Source: Micromonospora halotolerans
GTDB lineage: Bacteria; Actinomycetota; Actinomycetes; Mycobacteriales; Micromonosporaceae
Length of the DNA stretch: 64,000 nucleotides
Direction: 5' to 3'
Assembly: GCF_032108445.1 (NCBI RefSeq)
Contig: NZ_CP134876.1
Location: 1,116,001-1,180,000, forward strand
Shown in pieces: positions 8,242 to 16,429 of the stretch (position 1 is the first letter of the stretch; each line of letters opens with the position of its first letter). The notes under the pieces were generated by a model, which saw nothing but the letters and a program-made list of their open reading frames with translations, had not been told where the DNA came from and searched no databases. The position numbers and the translations under genes are program-made.

Positions 8242-9039
8242 TCACGGAGTGTAGACGTACGGGGTGGTCGTGGTGACCGCAACGAGACCGAGCCGCTCCA
8301 GGATCGGCCGGCTGTCCGGCGAGCAGTCCACCTGTACGAGGGTCTTGCCGCGCTGCTCGCCGAGCCGCGCCCGGTAGGCCACCAGCGCCCGATAGATGCC
8401 CTTGCGCCGCCACTCCGGCAGCGTCGAGCCGCCCCAGAGCGTGGCGAAGCCGGTGCCGCGCAGGTAGCGCACCCAACCGGCGCTCACCACGGTGTCGCCC
8501 GCCTCGGCCACCACGATCGTGATCGACTGCGGGTCGGCCTCGATCTCCCGGGCCAGCCCGGTCACCAGGTGGCTCCGGTCCTCCTGCCAGACCGCCTCTT
8601 CCATGGCGGCGATCCGGCGCAGGTCCTCGTGGCCGGTGACCTCGCGCAGGCGTACCCCCTCGGGCGGGGTCGGGACGGCGGCGGCCAGGGCCGCGACCGG
8701 GCCGACCACGACGGTCTCCAGGTCCTCCGGCACGAAGCCGGCGGCGCGCAACCGGTCGCCCAGGTCGGCCGGCTCGTCGTGCCCGTTGAGCTTCCACTCG
8801 ACCGACTCGCCCCGGGCGCGGAAGAACTCGACCTGCCGGGCGATCAGCGCGTCCAGCTCGGCGCCGGCCAGCCCGTCCAGCGTGCGGTAGGTGAGGAAAC
8901 CGCCCCGGTCCAGGTTGAGGACGCGGAACAGCGGGCCGTCCCGGTCGATGGTCACCCCGGCCGGCACCGGGTCCGGAAGCTCGGGGCGGATCTGGGTGTC
9001 GTAGGCGTCGCGCAGGGTCCGCGCGTCAAGATCGGTCAT
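8242..9039 (-). CDS. GNAT family N-acetyltransferase
   Basis: Predicted 265-residue acetyl-CoA-dependent transferase. The C-terminal half is a GNAT domain: GVRLREVTGHEDLRRIAAMEEAVW (beta1-alpha1), ITIVVAEAGDTVVSAGWVRY (beta3-beta4), and the acetyl-CoA loop STLPEWRRKGIYRALVAYRA, with RRKGIY matching the Q/RxxGxG/A pattern. The first 120 residues form an additional N-terminal domain common to one actinobacterial subfamily. The acceptor substrate cannot be deduced. It is the upstream partner of a two-gene unit with the 7835 gene. Confidence 0.85.
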   Translation of the reverse strand: MTDLDARTLRDAYDTQIRPELPDPVPAGVTIDRDGPLFRVLNLDRGGFLTYRTLDGLAGAELDALIARQVEFFRARGESVEWKLNGHDEPADLGDRLRAAGFVPEDLETVVVGPVAALAAAVPTPPEGVRLREVTGHEDLRRIAAMEEAVWQEDRSHLVTGLAREIEADPQSITIVVAEAGDTVVSAGWVRYLRGTGFATLWGGSTLPEWRRKGIYRALVAYRARLGEQRGKTLVQVDCSPDSRPILERLGLVAVTTTTPYVYTP

Positions 9040-9080
9040 CCCTTCAGGCTAGGCACCGGGCAAAGCGGATAATCGACGAC

Positions 9081-9467
9081 GTGTGGGAGGCGATCAAGGG
9101 CTGGTTCGACCCGCGCGAGCTGCGGTCGGTCGGCAGCAGGCCGGACTACCGCTTCTCGCTGGCCAACGAGCGGACCTTCCTGGCCTGGCTGCGCACCGGG
9201 CTCGCGCTGATCGCCGGTGGGCTGGCCGCCGCCCAGTTCCTCCCCCGGCTCCCCCTGGCCCACCTGCGCGAGGTGATCGCCGTCGCGCTGCTGCTGCTCG
9301 GCGCCACGGTCGCGGTCCGGGCGGTGGACCACTGGGCCCGCACCGAACGGGCCATCCGGCTGGACGAGGAGCTGCCCGCGTCCCGCTTCCCGGCCGTCCT
9401 GGCCCTCGTGGTCGCGCTGGGCGCGCTGGTGCTGGTGGCCGTCGTGCTGGCCCGGGCCCTCGGGTGA
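9081..9467 (+). CDS. YidH/DUF202 family membrane protein
   Basis: Predicted 128-residue integral membrane protein of the DUF202 family. The family hallmark is the conserved cytoplasmic N-terminus DYRFSLANERTFLAWLRTGLALIAGGLA, then three membrane spans at about 40-60, 68-85 and 105-127. Start is GTG at 9081. Its stop overlaps the start of a second DUF202 gene, and such tandem pairs are common in actinobacteria. The biological role of the family is not established. Confidence 0.88.
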   Translation: MWEAIKGWFDPRELRSVGSRPDYRFSLANERTFLAWLRTGLALIAGGLAAAQFLPRLPLAHLREVIAVALLLLGATVAVRAVDHWARTERAIRLDEELPASRFPAVLALVVALGALVLVAVVLARALG

Positions 9468-9763
9468 GCCGGGACCCGGGGCTGCAACCGGAACGCACCC
9501 GGCTGGCCTGGCGGCGGACGCTGCTCGCGGTCACCGCGATCCTGGTGCTGGAACTCCGGCTGGCGTTCACCGGGCGCACGGTCGACGCGCTGCTGGCCGG
9601 ACTGGCGGTGGTCATCTGGTCGGGCGTCCTGCTGGTCGGCTGGCGGCGGGCCACCGGCGTCGGGCCGCGCGGGCCGGAGCGCTGGTCGATCCCGCTCACC
9701 GCGCTGGCGGCGGCCGGGCTCGCGCTGCTGGGCGTGCTGCACGTCCTGCGCGGGCTGCGCTGA
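9464..9763 (+). CDS. DUF202 family membrane protein, second copy
   Basis: Predicted 99-residue protein starting at GTG 9464 in a GTGA overlap with the previous gene. It shares the DUF202 signature in short form, PGLQPERTRLAWRRTLLAV, followed by three hydrophobic segments. The tight coupling implies that the two products are made in similar amounts and possibly act together in the membrane. Confidence 0.85.
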   Translation: MSRDPGLQPERTRLAWRRTLLAVTAILVLELRLAFTGRTVDALLAGLAVVIWSGVLLVGWRRATGVGPRGPERWSIPLTALAAAGLALLGVLHVLRGLR

Positions 9764-9779
9764 GCATCCCCAGTGCGCC

Positions 9780-10199
9780 ATGATGTCCGGCATGGTTCGC
9801 CTCTACGGGCTGCTCTTCCTGGCCCAGCTCGTGCTTGCCGTCTGCGCCCTGATCAGCTGCCTCTCCGCCGAGGAGGGCGAGATCCGCGCGCTGCCCCGGG
9901 TCGCCTGGGTGCTGATCATCCTGTTCTTCCCGCTGGTCGGCTCCATCGCCTGGTTCGTGGCCGGCCGGGAGGCCGGCGCCCGGCGGACGCGGACCGCCTG
10001 GCCCATGGGGAACGGCTTCTCCGAGCAACACCGTCCCCGGCCGGTCGCGCCGGACGACGACCCCGAGTTCCTCTCCTCGCTCGCCGAGCGCAGGCGGGCC
10101 GACGACCAGGAACGCCTCCGCCGCTGGGAGGAGGACCTGCGCCGGCGTGAGGAGGAGCTGCGCCGCGGGCAGGACGACCGGGACCGGCCGGAGGTCTGA
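9780..10199 (+). CDS. PLDc_N domain membrane protein with charged coiled-coil tail
   Basis: Predicted 139-residue protein with two N-terminal membrane spans (YGLLFLAQLVLAVCALISCL and VAWVLIILFFPLVGSIAWFV). The second matches the PLDc_N motif RVAWVLIILFFPLVGSIAWFV seen at the N-terminus of cardiolipin synthases, but the catalytic phospholipase D domains are absent. The tail is soluble and ends in a strongly charged helix (ERLRRWEEDLRRREEELRRG), likely a coiled coil. Such stand-alone PLDc_N proteins are frequent in actinobacteria and have no assigned function. It sits 16 bp after the DUF202 pair. Confidence 0.82.
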   Translation: MMSGMVRLYGLLFLAQLVLAVCALISCLSAEEGEIRALPRVAWVLIILFFPLVGSIAWFVAGREAGARRTRTAWPMGNGFSEQHRPRPVAPDDDPEFLSSLAERRRADDQERLRRWEEDLRRREEELRRGQDDRDRPEV

Positions 10200-10237
10200 G
10201 CGCGGCCGGCGGGCGCCGGGCGGGCACAATCGACGCC

Positions 10238-10483
10238 GTGCGGATCAGCCCGCTCGGCCCCCTGGAGCTGCGCGCCGACACCGGGACGCCGGTGGAGGTC
10301 GGCGGCGCCCGGCTGCACCGGGCCCGGAGGACCTGGTCGAGGTGCGGCTGGACGGGGCCGCGCCGGACGCCCTGCTGCCGCGGCTGCGCGAGCTGGTGGC
10401 GCCGAAGCCGCGCACCAGGCCCTCCGCGTGCGTCGCGTACGTCATCGTTGCTCCCGTCGTTCTGGCTGGTCACCCCACCTTGA
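10238..10483 (+). pseudogene. remnant of a SARP/BTAD-family transcriptional regulator
   Basis: The frame starting GTG 10238 opens VRISPLGPLELRADTGTPVEVGGARL, the characteristic N-terminus of AfsR/SARP activators (usually 250 to over 900 residues), and then immediately loses homology. In the next frame, DALLPRLRELVAPKPR resembles helical sequence of a BTAD domain. The simplest reading is a large internal deletion plus frame disruption that removed the winged-helix DNA-binding domain. The following 120 bp contain the short repeat GGCGCTGAC twice and no gene. Identification rests on family memory, not a search. Confidence 0.55.
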
Positions 10484-10551
10484 GCGACGGCGCTGACGCT
10501 ACGGCGACAGGCGCTGACAGACCGCTGATTTTTCGGTTCCGGGCGCGACGG

Positions 10552-10592
10552 CGCGACCGCCGTCGCCGGTCACCCGGGCGGCGGCGGTCGCG
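10552..10592 (-). terminator. terminator behind the TPP-enzyme gene
   Basis: Arms CGCGACCGCCG (10552-10562) and CGGCGGTCGCG (10582-10592) pair perfectly across a 19-nt loop, starting 10 bp beyond the stop codon of the minus-strand TPP enzyme. Confidence 0.6.
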
Positions 10593-10601
10593 GCGTCGAG
10601 G

Positions 10602-12224
10602 TCAGGCCAGGTTCGACGAGCGGGGGTACGCGTCGGCCGGGTCGGTCAGCACGTTGACCAGGTACGGCACGCCGGCGTCGAACGCGCGGGCCAGGGCCGG
10701 GCCGAGGTCGGCGGCCTTCTCCACCGTCTCGCCCGCACCGCCGAGCGCCTCGACGACCTTGTCGTAGCGCAGCCCGGGCTGCAGGTCGGCGGCCACGTCG
10801 TAGCCGTACATGGCCCGCATGGGGTGCTTCTCCAGGCCCCAGATGCCGTTGTTGCCGACCACGATCACGACCGGGAGCCGCTGGCGGGCCAGCGACTCCA
10901 CGTCCATCAGCGAGAAGCCGGCCGCGCCGTCGCCCATGAGCACGCAGATCTGCCGGTCGGGGTGGCTGACCCGCGCCCCCATGGCGTAGCCCATCCCGGT
11001 GCCCAGGCAGCCGTACGGGCCGGGGTCGAGCCAGGTGCCCGGCTGGGCGGGCTCCAGGTACTTCCCGGCGTACGAGACGAAGTCGCCGCCGTCGCCGATG
11101 GTGATCGCGTCGGGGGCGAGCACCTTGCGCAGCTCGCCGTAGACGCGGGCCGGGCGGATCGGGTCGGTCTCGGCGGCCATCTCCTCGGCGTCGCGCGCCT
11201 TCGCGGCGTCCTCGGCGGTGCGCAGCTGGGCGATCCAGTCGGCGTGGTCGGCCCGGTCACCGGGGTGCTCGGCGAACCCGGTGAGGATCAGCCGCAGGTC
11301 ACCGGCGGGATCGGCGGCCGGCTGGACGTGCCCGGCGCGCTGGCTGGGCGCGTCGACGACGTGCACCACCCGCGCGTCGCCGAAGTCGCCGAAGGCCAGC
11401 CGGAAGTCGAGCGGGGTGCCGACCACCACGACCACGTCGGCGTTCTTGAGGGCGACGCGGCGGGCCTTGGCGAAGGCGAGCGGGTGCTCCGGCGGCAGCG
11501 CGCCGCGGCCCATGCCGTTGGTGAAGACGGGCACCTGGAGCGACTCGGCGGCGGCCCGCAGCGCCTCGACGGCGTCGCCCGCGTACACGTCGGAGCCCGC
11601 GATGATCACCGGCCGGGACGCGGCGGCGATCAGCGCGGCGGCCTTCGCGACCTCGTCCGGGTCGGCCTCGATCGGGGCGGGCGGGGTGACCGCCGGCAGG
11701 TCCGCGTCGCCGACCGAGAAGACGGCCTCCAGGGGGAAGTCGAGGAAGGCCGGGCCGCGGTGCGGGGTGAGCGCGGCGGTGAGGGCCGCGGTGACCGCGC
11801 GCGGGATGTCGTCGGCGCTGAACACCGTCTCGGCGTGCTTGGTGACCGGGGCGACGAGGGGCAGGTGGTCCATCTCCTGGAGGCTGCCGGAGCCCCAGCG
11901 GAACTGCGGGGCCCGCCCGCCGAGCACCAGCACCGGTGAGGCGTTGAAGAAGGCGCTGGTCAGGCCGGAGACGCCGTTGGTGACGCCGGGGCCGGCGGTG
12001 AGCACGGCCAGGCCGGGGCGGCGCTGGAGCTTCGCCACCGCCTCGGCGGCGAAGACGGCGGACTGCTCGTGCCGGACGTCGTAGATCGGGAAGCCGGTCC
12101 GGTGCGCGGCGTCGTAGAGCGGGAAGACGTGCCCCCCGGAGAGGGTGAACATCTCCCGTACGCCGTGCGCGCGCAGCGCCGCGAGGGCCAGCTCGCCGCC
12201 GTGCCCCTCGACCCGTTCCGTCAT
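10602..12224 (-). CDS. thiamine-diphosphate enzyme, acetolactate synthase large-subunit-like
   Basis: Predicted 540-residue three-domain TPP enzyme. The N-terminal domain has the catalytic Glu in DVRHEQSAVFAAEAVAKL and AGPGVTNGVSGL; the middle domain has PVIIAGSDVYAGDA; the C-terminal domain has the TPP-Mg motif VLMGDGAAGFSLMDVESLARQRLPVVIVVGNN (GDG to NN). This resembles acetolactate synthase-like and 2-hydroxyacyl-CoA lyase/oxalyl-CoA decarboxylase-like proteins. There is no ilvN regulatory subunit beside it, so biosynthetic ilvB is unlikely. ATG 12224 is preferred over GTG 12230 because GGGAAG is well spaced only for the former. Confidence 0.85.
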   Translation of the reverse strand: MTERVEGHGGELALAALRAHGVREMFTLSGGHVFPLYDAAHRTGFPIYDVRHEQSAVFAAEAVAKLQRRPGLAVLTAGPGVTNGVSGLTSAFFNASPVLVLGGRAPQFRWGSGSLQEMDHLPLVAPVTKHAETVFSADDIPRAVTAALTAALTPHRGPAFLDFPLEAVFSVGDADLPAVTPPAPIEADPDEVAKAAALIAAASRPVIIAGSDVYAGDAVEALRAAAESLQVPVFTNGMGRGALPPEHPLAFAKARRVALKNADVVVVVGTPLDFRLAFGDFGDARVVHVVDAPSQRAGHVQPAADPAGDLRLILTGFAEHPGDRADHADWIAQLRTAEDAAKARDAEEMAAETDPIRPARVYGELRKVLAPDAITIGDGGDFVSYAGKYLEPAQPGTWLDPGPYGCLGTGMGYAMGARVSHPDRQICVLMGDGAAGFSLMDVESLARQRLPVVIVVGNNGIWGLEKHPMRAMYGYDVAADLQPGLRYDKVVEALGGAGETVEKAADLGPALARAFDAGVPYLVNVLTDPADAYPRSSNLA

Positions 12225-12292
12225 CGCCACTTCCCTTCGTCATGACCGGAGTCACACGCTACTGGCCGGTAGGCGGGATGTGAACCGTTCTC

Positions 12293-12322
12293 GGGTCGGC
12301 GGCGACGGTGGGCCGCCGACCC
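12293..12322 (-). terminator. terminator behind the enoyl-CoA hydratase gene
   Basis: Arms GGGTCGGCGGC and GCCGCCGACCC pair perfectly around an 8-nt loop, starting 12 bp past the stop of the minus-strand crotonase gene at 12334. Confidence 0.7.
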
Positions 12323-12333
12323 GGACCGGCGGT

Positions 12334-13107
12334 TCAGCGGCCGGTGAACCCCGGCTTGCGCTTCTCGACGAACGCGGCCATGCCCTCGCGCCGGTCGTCG
12401 GTGGCGAACAGCGCCGCGAAGAGCTGGCTCTCCCAGGCCAGGCCGGAGTTGAGGTCCATGTCCAGGCCGCCGTCGACGGCCAGCTTGGCCGCCCGCAGCG
12501 CCTGCACCGGGCCGGTCAGGTAGGGCTTCACGTAGGCGACCGCGGCCTCGTAGACCTCGGCGGCCGGGACCACCTTGTCGGCCAGGCCGATCCGCAGCGC
12601 CTCCTCGGCGTCGACCATCCGGCCCGTCATGATCAGGTCCTTGGCGCGGGCCGGGCCGACCAGCCGCGCCAGCCGCTGGGTGCCGCCGGCGCCCGGGATG
12701 ATGCCGAGCTTGATCTCCGGCTGGCCGAGCTTGGCGTCCTCGGCCACGATCCGCCAGTCACAGGCCAGGGCCAGCTCGCAGCCGCCGCCCAGGGCGTACC
12801 CGGTGATCGCGGCGACCACCGGCTTGGGGATCCGGGCGATCGCGCCCAGGGCGCTGGACAGGTCGGCGGCCCGGCCGGACATGTCCACGTAGGACATGTC
12901 GGCCATCTCCTTGATGTCCGCGCCGGCCGCGAAGACCTTCTCGCCGCCGTACACGATGACCGCGCGGACCTCGGCGTCGGCGGTGGCCGCCGCGGCGGCG
13001 GCGCGCAACTCCTCCTGCACCTGGGTGTTGAGCGCGTTCATCGGCGGCCGCTCCAGCCGGATGGTGCCGATGCCGTCCTTCACTTCCAGCCTGACGAACT
13101 CGCTCAC
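12334..13107 (-). CDS. enoyl-CoA hydratase/isomerase (crotonase) family protein
   Basis: Predicted 257-residue crotonase. The oxyanion-hole region [13 protein letters not shown] and the central [13 protein letters not shown] are intact, and both acidic catalytic residues of true hydratases are present: Glu in GGGCELA and Glu in [19 protein letters not shown]. It is therefore probably an active short-chain enoyl-CoA hydratase of fatty-acid oxidation. Start is GTG at 13107. Only the etf genes 5 kb away hint at the same pathway; no acyl-CoA dehydrogenase is adjacent. Confidence 0.93.
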   Translation of the reverse strand: MSEFVRLEVKDGIGTIRLERPPMNALNTQVQEELRAAAAAATADAEVRAVIVYGGEKVFAAGADIKEMADMSYVDMSGRAADLSSALGAIARIPKPVVAAITGYALGGGCELALACDWRIVAEDAKLGQPEIKLGIIPGAGGTQRLARLVGPARAKDLIMTGRMVDAEEALRIGLADKVVPAAEVYEAAVAYVKPYLTGPVQALRAAKLAVDGGLDMDLNSGLAWESQLFAALFATDDRREGMAAFVEKRKPGFTGR

Positions 13108-13256
13108 GCTGCCCTCACTTCCTCGTCGAAGTCGCGTGCCAACCTTACGACCAGGGTCGTTGGGGTAGACAGTGTGGTGTCGACGGCTCCGGGTCGCTCG
13201 CGGCGTCCGACGCGCCGAACTGGAGTTGTCGCCGCCCCTGCACCGGGAGTGAGGCC

Positions 13257-13790
13257 ATGATCACCTACTACGACGACAAGTCGGTCCAGGTCACCTCCAC
13301 CGCCGTCCGGGTGGACGGGCTCAGCTATCCCCTCGCCGAACTGAGCATGGTGTGGCACCGGCGGGGCGACCGCTCCTGGCGGGTCCTCGCCGGCCGCGGT
13401 GCGATCGGCGCCGCCCTCGCCGGCCCGCTGGTGGCCGCCGTGCTCGGCATCGGGCTGGCGGTCTGGCTGCACCGCTCCGTCGTGGTCACGATCGCCATCG
13501 TCGGGGCGTCCGTGCTGGTCGGCCTCGGCATCGGGCCGCTCGCCGACGTGCTGTTCGAACACCTCGACCGGTCCTACGCCCGCGGCAGCCGCGAGCTGGA
13601 GATGTGGGCGCGCTGGCGGGGCCGGCCGGTGCGGCTGCTGCACACCGGCGACGCGCTGCGCTTCGGCCAGATCTACCGTGCGGTGCAGCGGGCCATGGAG
13701 AGCACGCCCGCCGGCCAGCGCGCCCAGCGCGCCGGTCAGAAGGCGATCGGCACGTCGGGCAGCAACCCGAGGCCACGCAGCAGGCCGTAG
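13257..13790 (+). CDS. DUF6232 family membrane protein
   Basis: Predicted 177-residue protein. It begins with a small beta-rich domain ([40 protein letters not shown]), followed by two adjacent membrane spans (about 50-70 and 74-94) and a basic cytoplasmic tail. This matches DUF6232, a family of actinobacterial proteins of unknown function often found near antibiotic or conflict genes; here it stands alone. Its last 55 bp overlap the convergent NTF2-like gene. Confidence 0.8.
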   Translation: MITYYDDKSVQVTSTAVRVDGLSYPLAELSMVWHRRGDRSWRVLAGRGAIGAALAGPLVAAVLGIGLAVWLHRSVVVTIAIVGASVLVGLGIGPLADVLFEHLDRSYARGSRELEMWARWRGRPVRLLHTGDALRFGQIYRAVQRAMESTPAGQRAQRAGQKAIGTSGSNPRPRSRP

Positions 13791-14167
13791 GTGTCCTGCT
13801 CGCCCCAGAACTGGACGATCCGGCCGCCGGCCAGCCGGTACATCTTGCACGCGCTCTGCACCGTGGTGGCCCCGGTGGCGTCGCGCCGGTAGGTCTGCGC
13901 CATCGAGACCACCACCCGGTCCCCGGCCGCGAAGATCTCCAGGATCCGCTGGTCGAGCACCGTCAGCCCGGGCGAGGAGACGGCCGCCTCGGGGTAGCGC
14001 CGCCCGCGCACCGCCGTGCCCGAGCCGTAGATCTCCACGTCCTCGGCGACCACCTCGGCCAGTTCGGCCAGGTCCTTGGTGACGAAGGTCCGCAGATAGC
14101 GCCGGACCACCTCGACGTTGCGCTCCTGCTCGGTGCCGGCCGCCCCGGCCCCGTCCCGGTCCACCAT
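13736..14167 (-). CDS. SnoaL/NTF2-like nuclear transport factor 2 family protein
   Basis: Predicted 143-residue single-domain cone-fold protein. The order RNVEVVRRYLRTFVTKDLAELAEVVAEDVEIYGSG, the GDRVVVSMAQTYR strand and the [22 protein letters not shown]-terminus are typical of SnoaL-like polyketide cyclase/ester-hydrolase-fold proteins. The C-terminal [12 protein letters not shown] matches the common EHFDxxxLLxQLG pattern. Substrate unknown. ATG 14167 was chosen because upstream sequence in the same frame is low-complexity. Confidence 0.82.
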   Translation of the reverse strand: MVDRDGAGAAGTEQERNVEVVRRYLRTFVTKDLAELAEVVAEDVEIYGSGTAVRGRRYPEAAVSSPGLTVLDQRILEIFAAGDRVVVSMAQTYRRDATGATTVQSACKMYRLAGGRIVQFWGEQDTYGLLRGLGLLPDVPIAF

Positions 14168-14293
14168 GCCGGGACGGTACCCCGGCGGCCCCCACCCGCG
14201 CCGCCCTCGGCGCTCGCTTGTCCCGGCGCCGTCGTCGGGCTCACCCGTTCCGCCCTGGACCAGGCGCTCGGCTCGGCCGCCGCGTTCGCCGCC

Positions 14294-14929
14294 GTGCCGG
14301 CCCGCGCCTTCGCGGTGCTCGACGAGGTGGAGACGCTGCTGCGGCGGATCAACGGGGTGGTCGACCGGATCGAGGACACGCTGGCCCGCACCGACCGCGT
14401 GCTGGACGACGCCGACGCGGCGGTCCGGGAGGTGGCCGTGATCAGCGCCGCCGCCACCGAGGCGATCGAGACCGCCACCGGAGTCGCCACGGCCGCCGCC
14501 GCGGTGGTGGGCGAGGCCGACCGGGTGGCGCGGGCGGCGGCCACCCTGGTCGCCGAGGCCGACGTGGTGGCCGCCCGGGCCGCCGGCACGGTGGTCACCG
14601 CCGAGGAGGCGGCCGGCACGGCGGCCGAGCTGCTGGGGGCGTACGAGCCGGCGCTGCGCCGGGCCGCACCCATGGCGACCCGGTTCGTGCAGCAGCTCAG
14701 CCCGGAGGAGGTGACCGCGGCCATCCGGCTGGTCGACGAGCTGCCGAAGCTGAAGGAGCACCTGACCTCGGACGTGCTGCCGATCCTGGCCACCCTGGAC
14801 CGGGTCGGCCCGGATCTGCACGACCTGCTGGCGGTCACCCGGGACCTCAAGCTGGCGGTGGCCGGCATCCCCGGGCTCGGCATGCTGCGCCGGCGGGGCG
14901 AACGCCTCACCGACGAGCCCGTCGACTGA
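14294..14929 (+). CDS. alanine-rich helical (coiled-coil) hypothetical protein
   Basis: At least 211 residues, dominated by long heptad-like Ala-rich helix: repeated segments such as VISAAATEAIETATGVATAAAAVVGEADRVARAAATLVAEADVV. The C-terminal part (LSPEEVTAAIRLVDELPKLKEHLTSDVLPILATLDRVGPDLHDLL) looks like a four-helix unit and resembles phasin-like or chemoreceptor-like helices without a specific match. The first usable GTG in frame is 14294, but the frame is open and plausible upstream from about 14240 (LTRSALDQALGSAAAFA), where only a CTG (14255) is available. The true start is uncertain. Confidence 0.65.
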   Translation: MPARAFAVLDEVETLLRRINGVVDRIEDTLARTDRVLDDADAAVREVAVISAAATEAIETATGVATAAAAVVGEADRVARAAATLVAEADVVAARAAGTVVTAEEAAGTAAELLGAYEPALRRAAPMATRFVQQLSPEEVTAAIRLVDELPKLKEHLTSDVLPILATLDRVGPDLHDLLAVTRDLKLAVAGIPGLGMLRRRGERLTDEPVD

Positions 14930-14934
14930 GCCGG

Positions 14935-15387
14935 TCAGCAGTCGCAGACGGCGGCGGACCGGGGCGCGGTCAGCTCGTCCACCCGCCGCCGCACCGTGCC
15001 GCTCGGGGTGATCACCGGCAGCCCCTCCCGCGCCCAGTACTCGAAGCCGCCGAGCATCTCCTTCACGGGGTGGCCGAGCCGGGCGAACTCCAGCGCGGCC
15101 CGGGTGGCGCCGTTGCAGCCCGGCCCCCAGCAGTACGTCACCACGGTCGACCCGGCCGGCACCAGGTCGGCGGCCCGGTCGGCGATCTCGGCGGTGGGCA
15201 GGTGCAGGGCGCCCGGCAGGTGGCCCTGCCGCCAGGCGGCGTCGCCGCGGGAGTCGACCACGACCAGACCGGGGGTGCCCGCCTCCAGTGCGGCGTGCAC
15301 GTCGCTGACGTCGGTCTCGAAGCTGAGTCGGGCGTGGAAGTGGGCAACGGCGGCGGCCGGGTCGGCCGGCGGCACGGAGAAGGTCAT
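14935..15387 (-). CDS. rhodanese-like domain protein
   Basis: Predicted 150-residue single rhodanese domain. VVVDSRGDAAWRQGHLPGALHLPTAEI is the CH2A motif, and the active loop is YCWGPGCNGATRAAL, with the nucleophilic Cys in CWGPGCNG; this loop type is shared with a subgroup that is usually fused to or paired with regulators. It probably handles sulfane sulfur or acts as a signalling domain. The product ends in two more cysteines (AAVCDC). It is divergent from a GlxA-type regulator 71 bp away, so the two may be co-regulated. Confidence 0.9.
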   Translation of the reverse strand: MTFSVPPADPAAAVAHFHARLSFETDVSDVHAALEAGTPGLVVVDSRGDAAWRQGHLPGALHLPTAEIADRAADLVPAGSTVVTYCWGPGCNGATRAALEFARLGHPVKEMLGGFEYWAREGLPVITPSGTVRRRVDELTAPRSAAVCDC

Positions 15388-15458
15388 GTGCCGATCCTGC
15401 GGCCGGGCGGGACGTCGGCGGGAGTGGCGTGATCGCCCTCCTTCGCTAACATCCCGCC

Positions 15459-16427
15459 ATGACCCCCGTGGAACGGACCGTGGCGGTGCTCGCCTACCCG
15501 GGGATGTCGGTCTTCGAGACCGGCATCGTGACCGAGGTGTTCGGGCTGCCCCGGCCCGAGCTGGACGTCGACTGGTACCGGCTCACCGTCTGCGCCGAGC
15601 GCCCGGGGCCGGTGCCGGTCGTCGGCGGGGCCGCCCTGCACACCCCGTACGGCCTGGAGACGCTCGCCGGGGCCGGCACGGTGATCCTGCCCGGCGTGCC
15701 GGACGTGACCGCCGACCCGTCGCCGGAGCTGGTGGCGGCGCTGCGCCGGGCGCACCGCCGGGGCGCCCGGCTCATGTCGATCTGCTCCGGCGCCTTCGCC
15801 CTGGCCGGCGCCGGCCTGCTCGACGGCCGGCGGGCCACCACCCACTGGCGGTACGCGGACCTGCTGGCCCGCCGCCACCCGGCCGTCACGGTCGACCCGG
15901 ACGTGCTCTACCTGGACGACGGCGACATCCTCACCAGCGCGGGCAGCGCCGCCGGGCTGGACCTCTGCGTGCACGTGGTCCGGCGCGACTTCGGCGCGGC
16001 GGTGGCCAACGCGGTGGCCCGCCGCCTGGTGATCCCGCCGCACCGCGACGGCGGGCAGGCCCAGTTCATCGAGGCGCCGGTGAGCGTGGACCCGGGCGAC
16101 GACCGGATCGCCGCGAGCCTGGCCTGGGCGGTCCGCCACCTGGCCGAGCCGCTGACCGTGGCGGCGCTGGCCCGGCAGGCACACCTGTCCACCCGCAGCT
16201 ACCTGCGGCACTTCGCCCGGGCCACCGGGACCAGCCCGATCCGCTGGCTGATCGACCAGCGGGTGCGGGCCAGCCTGGCCCTGCTGGAGACCACCGACGC
16301 CCCCGTCGCCGAGATCGCGGGGGCGGTGGGCTTCGACAGCCCGGTCACCTACCGGCACCACTTCGGCCGGGCCATGCGGACGTCGCCGTCGGCGTACCGG
16401 CGGGCGTTCCGGGCGGGCGCCGCCTGA
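15459..16427 (+). CDS. GlxA-type AraC family transcriptional regulator
   Basis: Predicted 322-residue regulator. Residues 1-180 form a DJ-1/PfpI domain (TVAVLAYPGMSVFETGIVTEVFGL; nucleophile elbow MSICSGAFALAGAGLLDGRRATTHWRY), and the C-terminus is a double helix-turn-helix of the AraC class (LTVAALARQAHLSTRSYLRHFARATGTSPIRWLIDQRV and IAGAVGFDSPVTYRHHFGRAM). GlxA-type regulators sense small metabolites. The likely local target is the divergent rhodanese gene. Its stop is only 2 bp from the convergent ribokinase stop. Confidence 0.93.
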   Translation: MTPVERTVAVLAYPGMSVFETGIVTEVFGLPRPELDVDWYRLTVCAERPGPVPVVGGAALHTPYGLETLAGAGTVILPGVPDVTADPSPELVAALRRAHRRGARLMSICSGAFALAGAGLLDGRRATTHWRYADLLARRHPAVTVDPDVLYLDDGDILTSAGSAAGLDLCVHVVRRDFGAAVANAVARRLVIPPHRDGGQAQFIEAPVSVDPGDDRIAASLAWAVRHLAEPLTVAALARQAHLSTRSYLRHFARATGTSPIRWLIDQRVRASLALLETTDAPVAEIAGAVGFDSPVTYRHHFGRAMRTSPSAYRRAFRAGAA

Positions 16428-16429
16428 GG

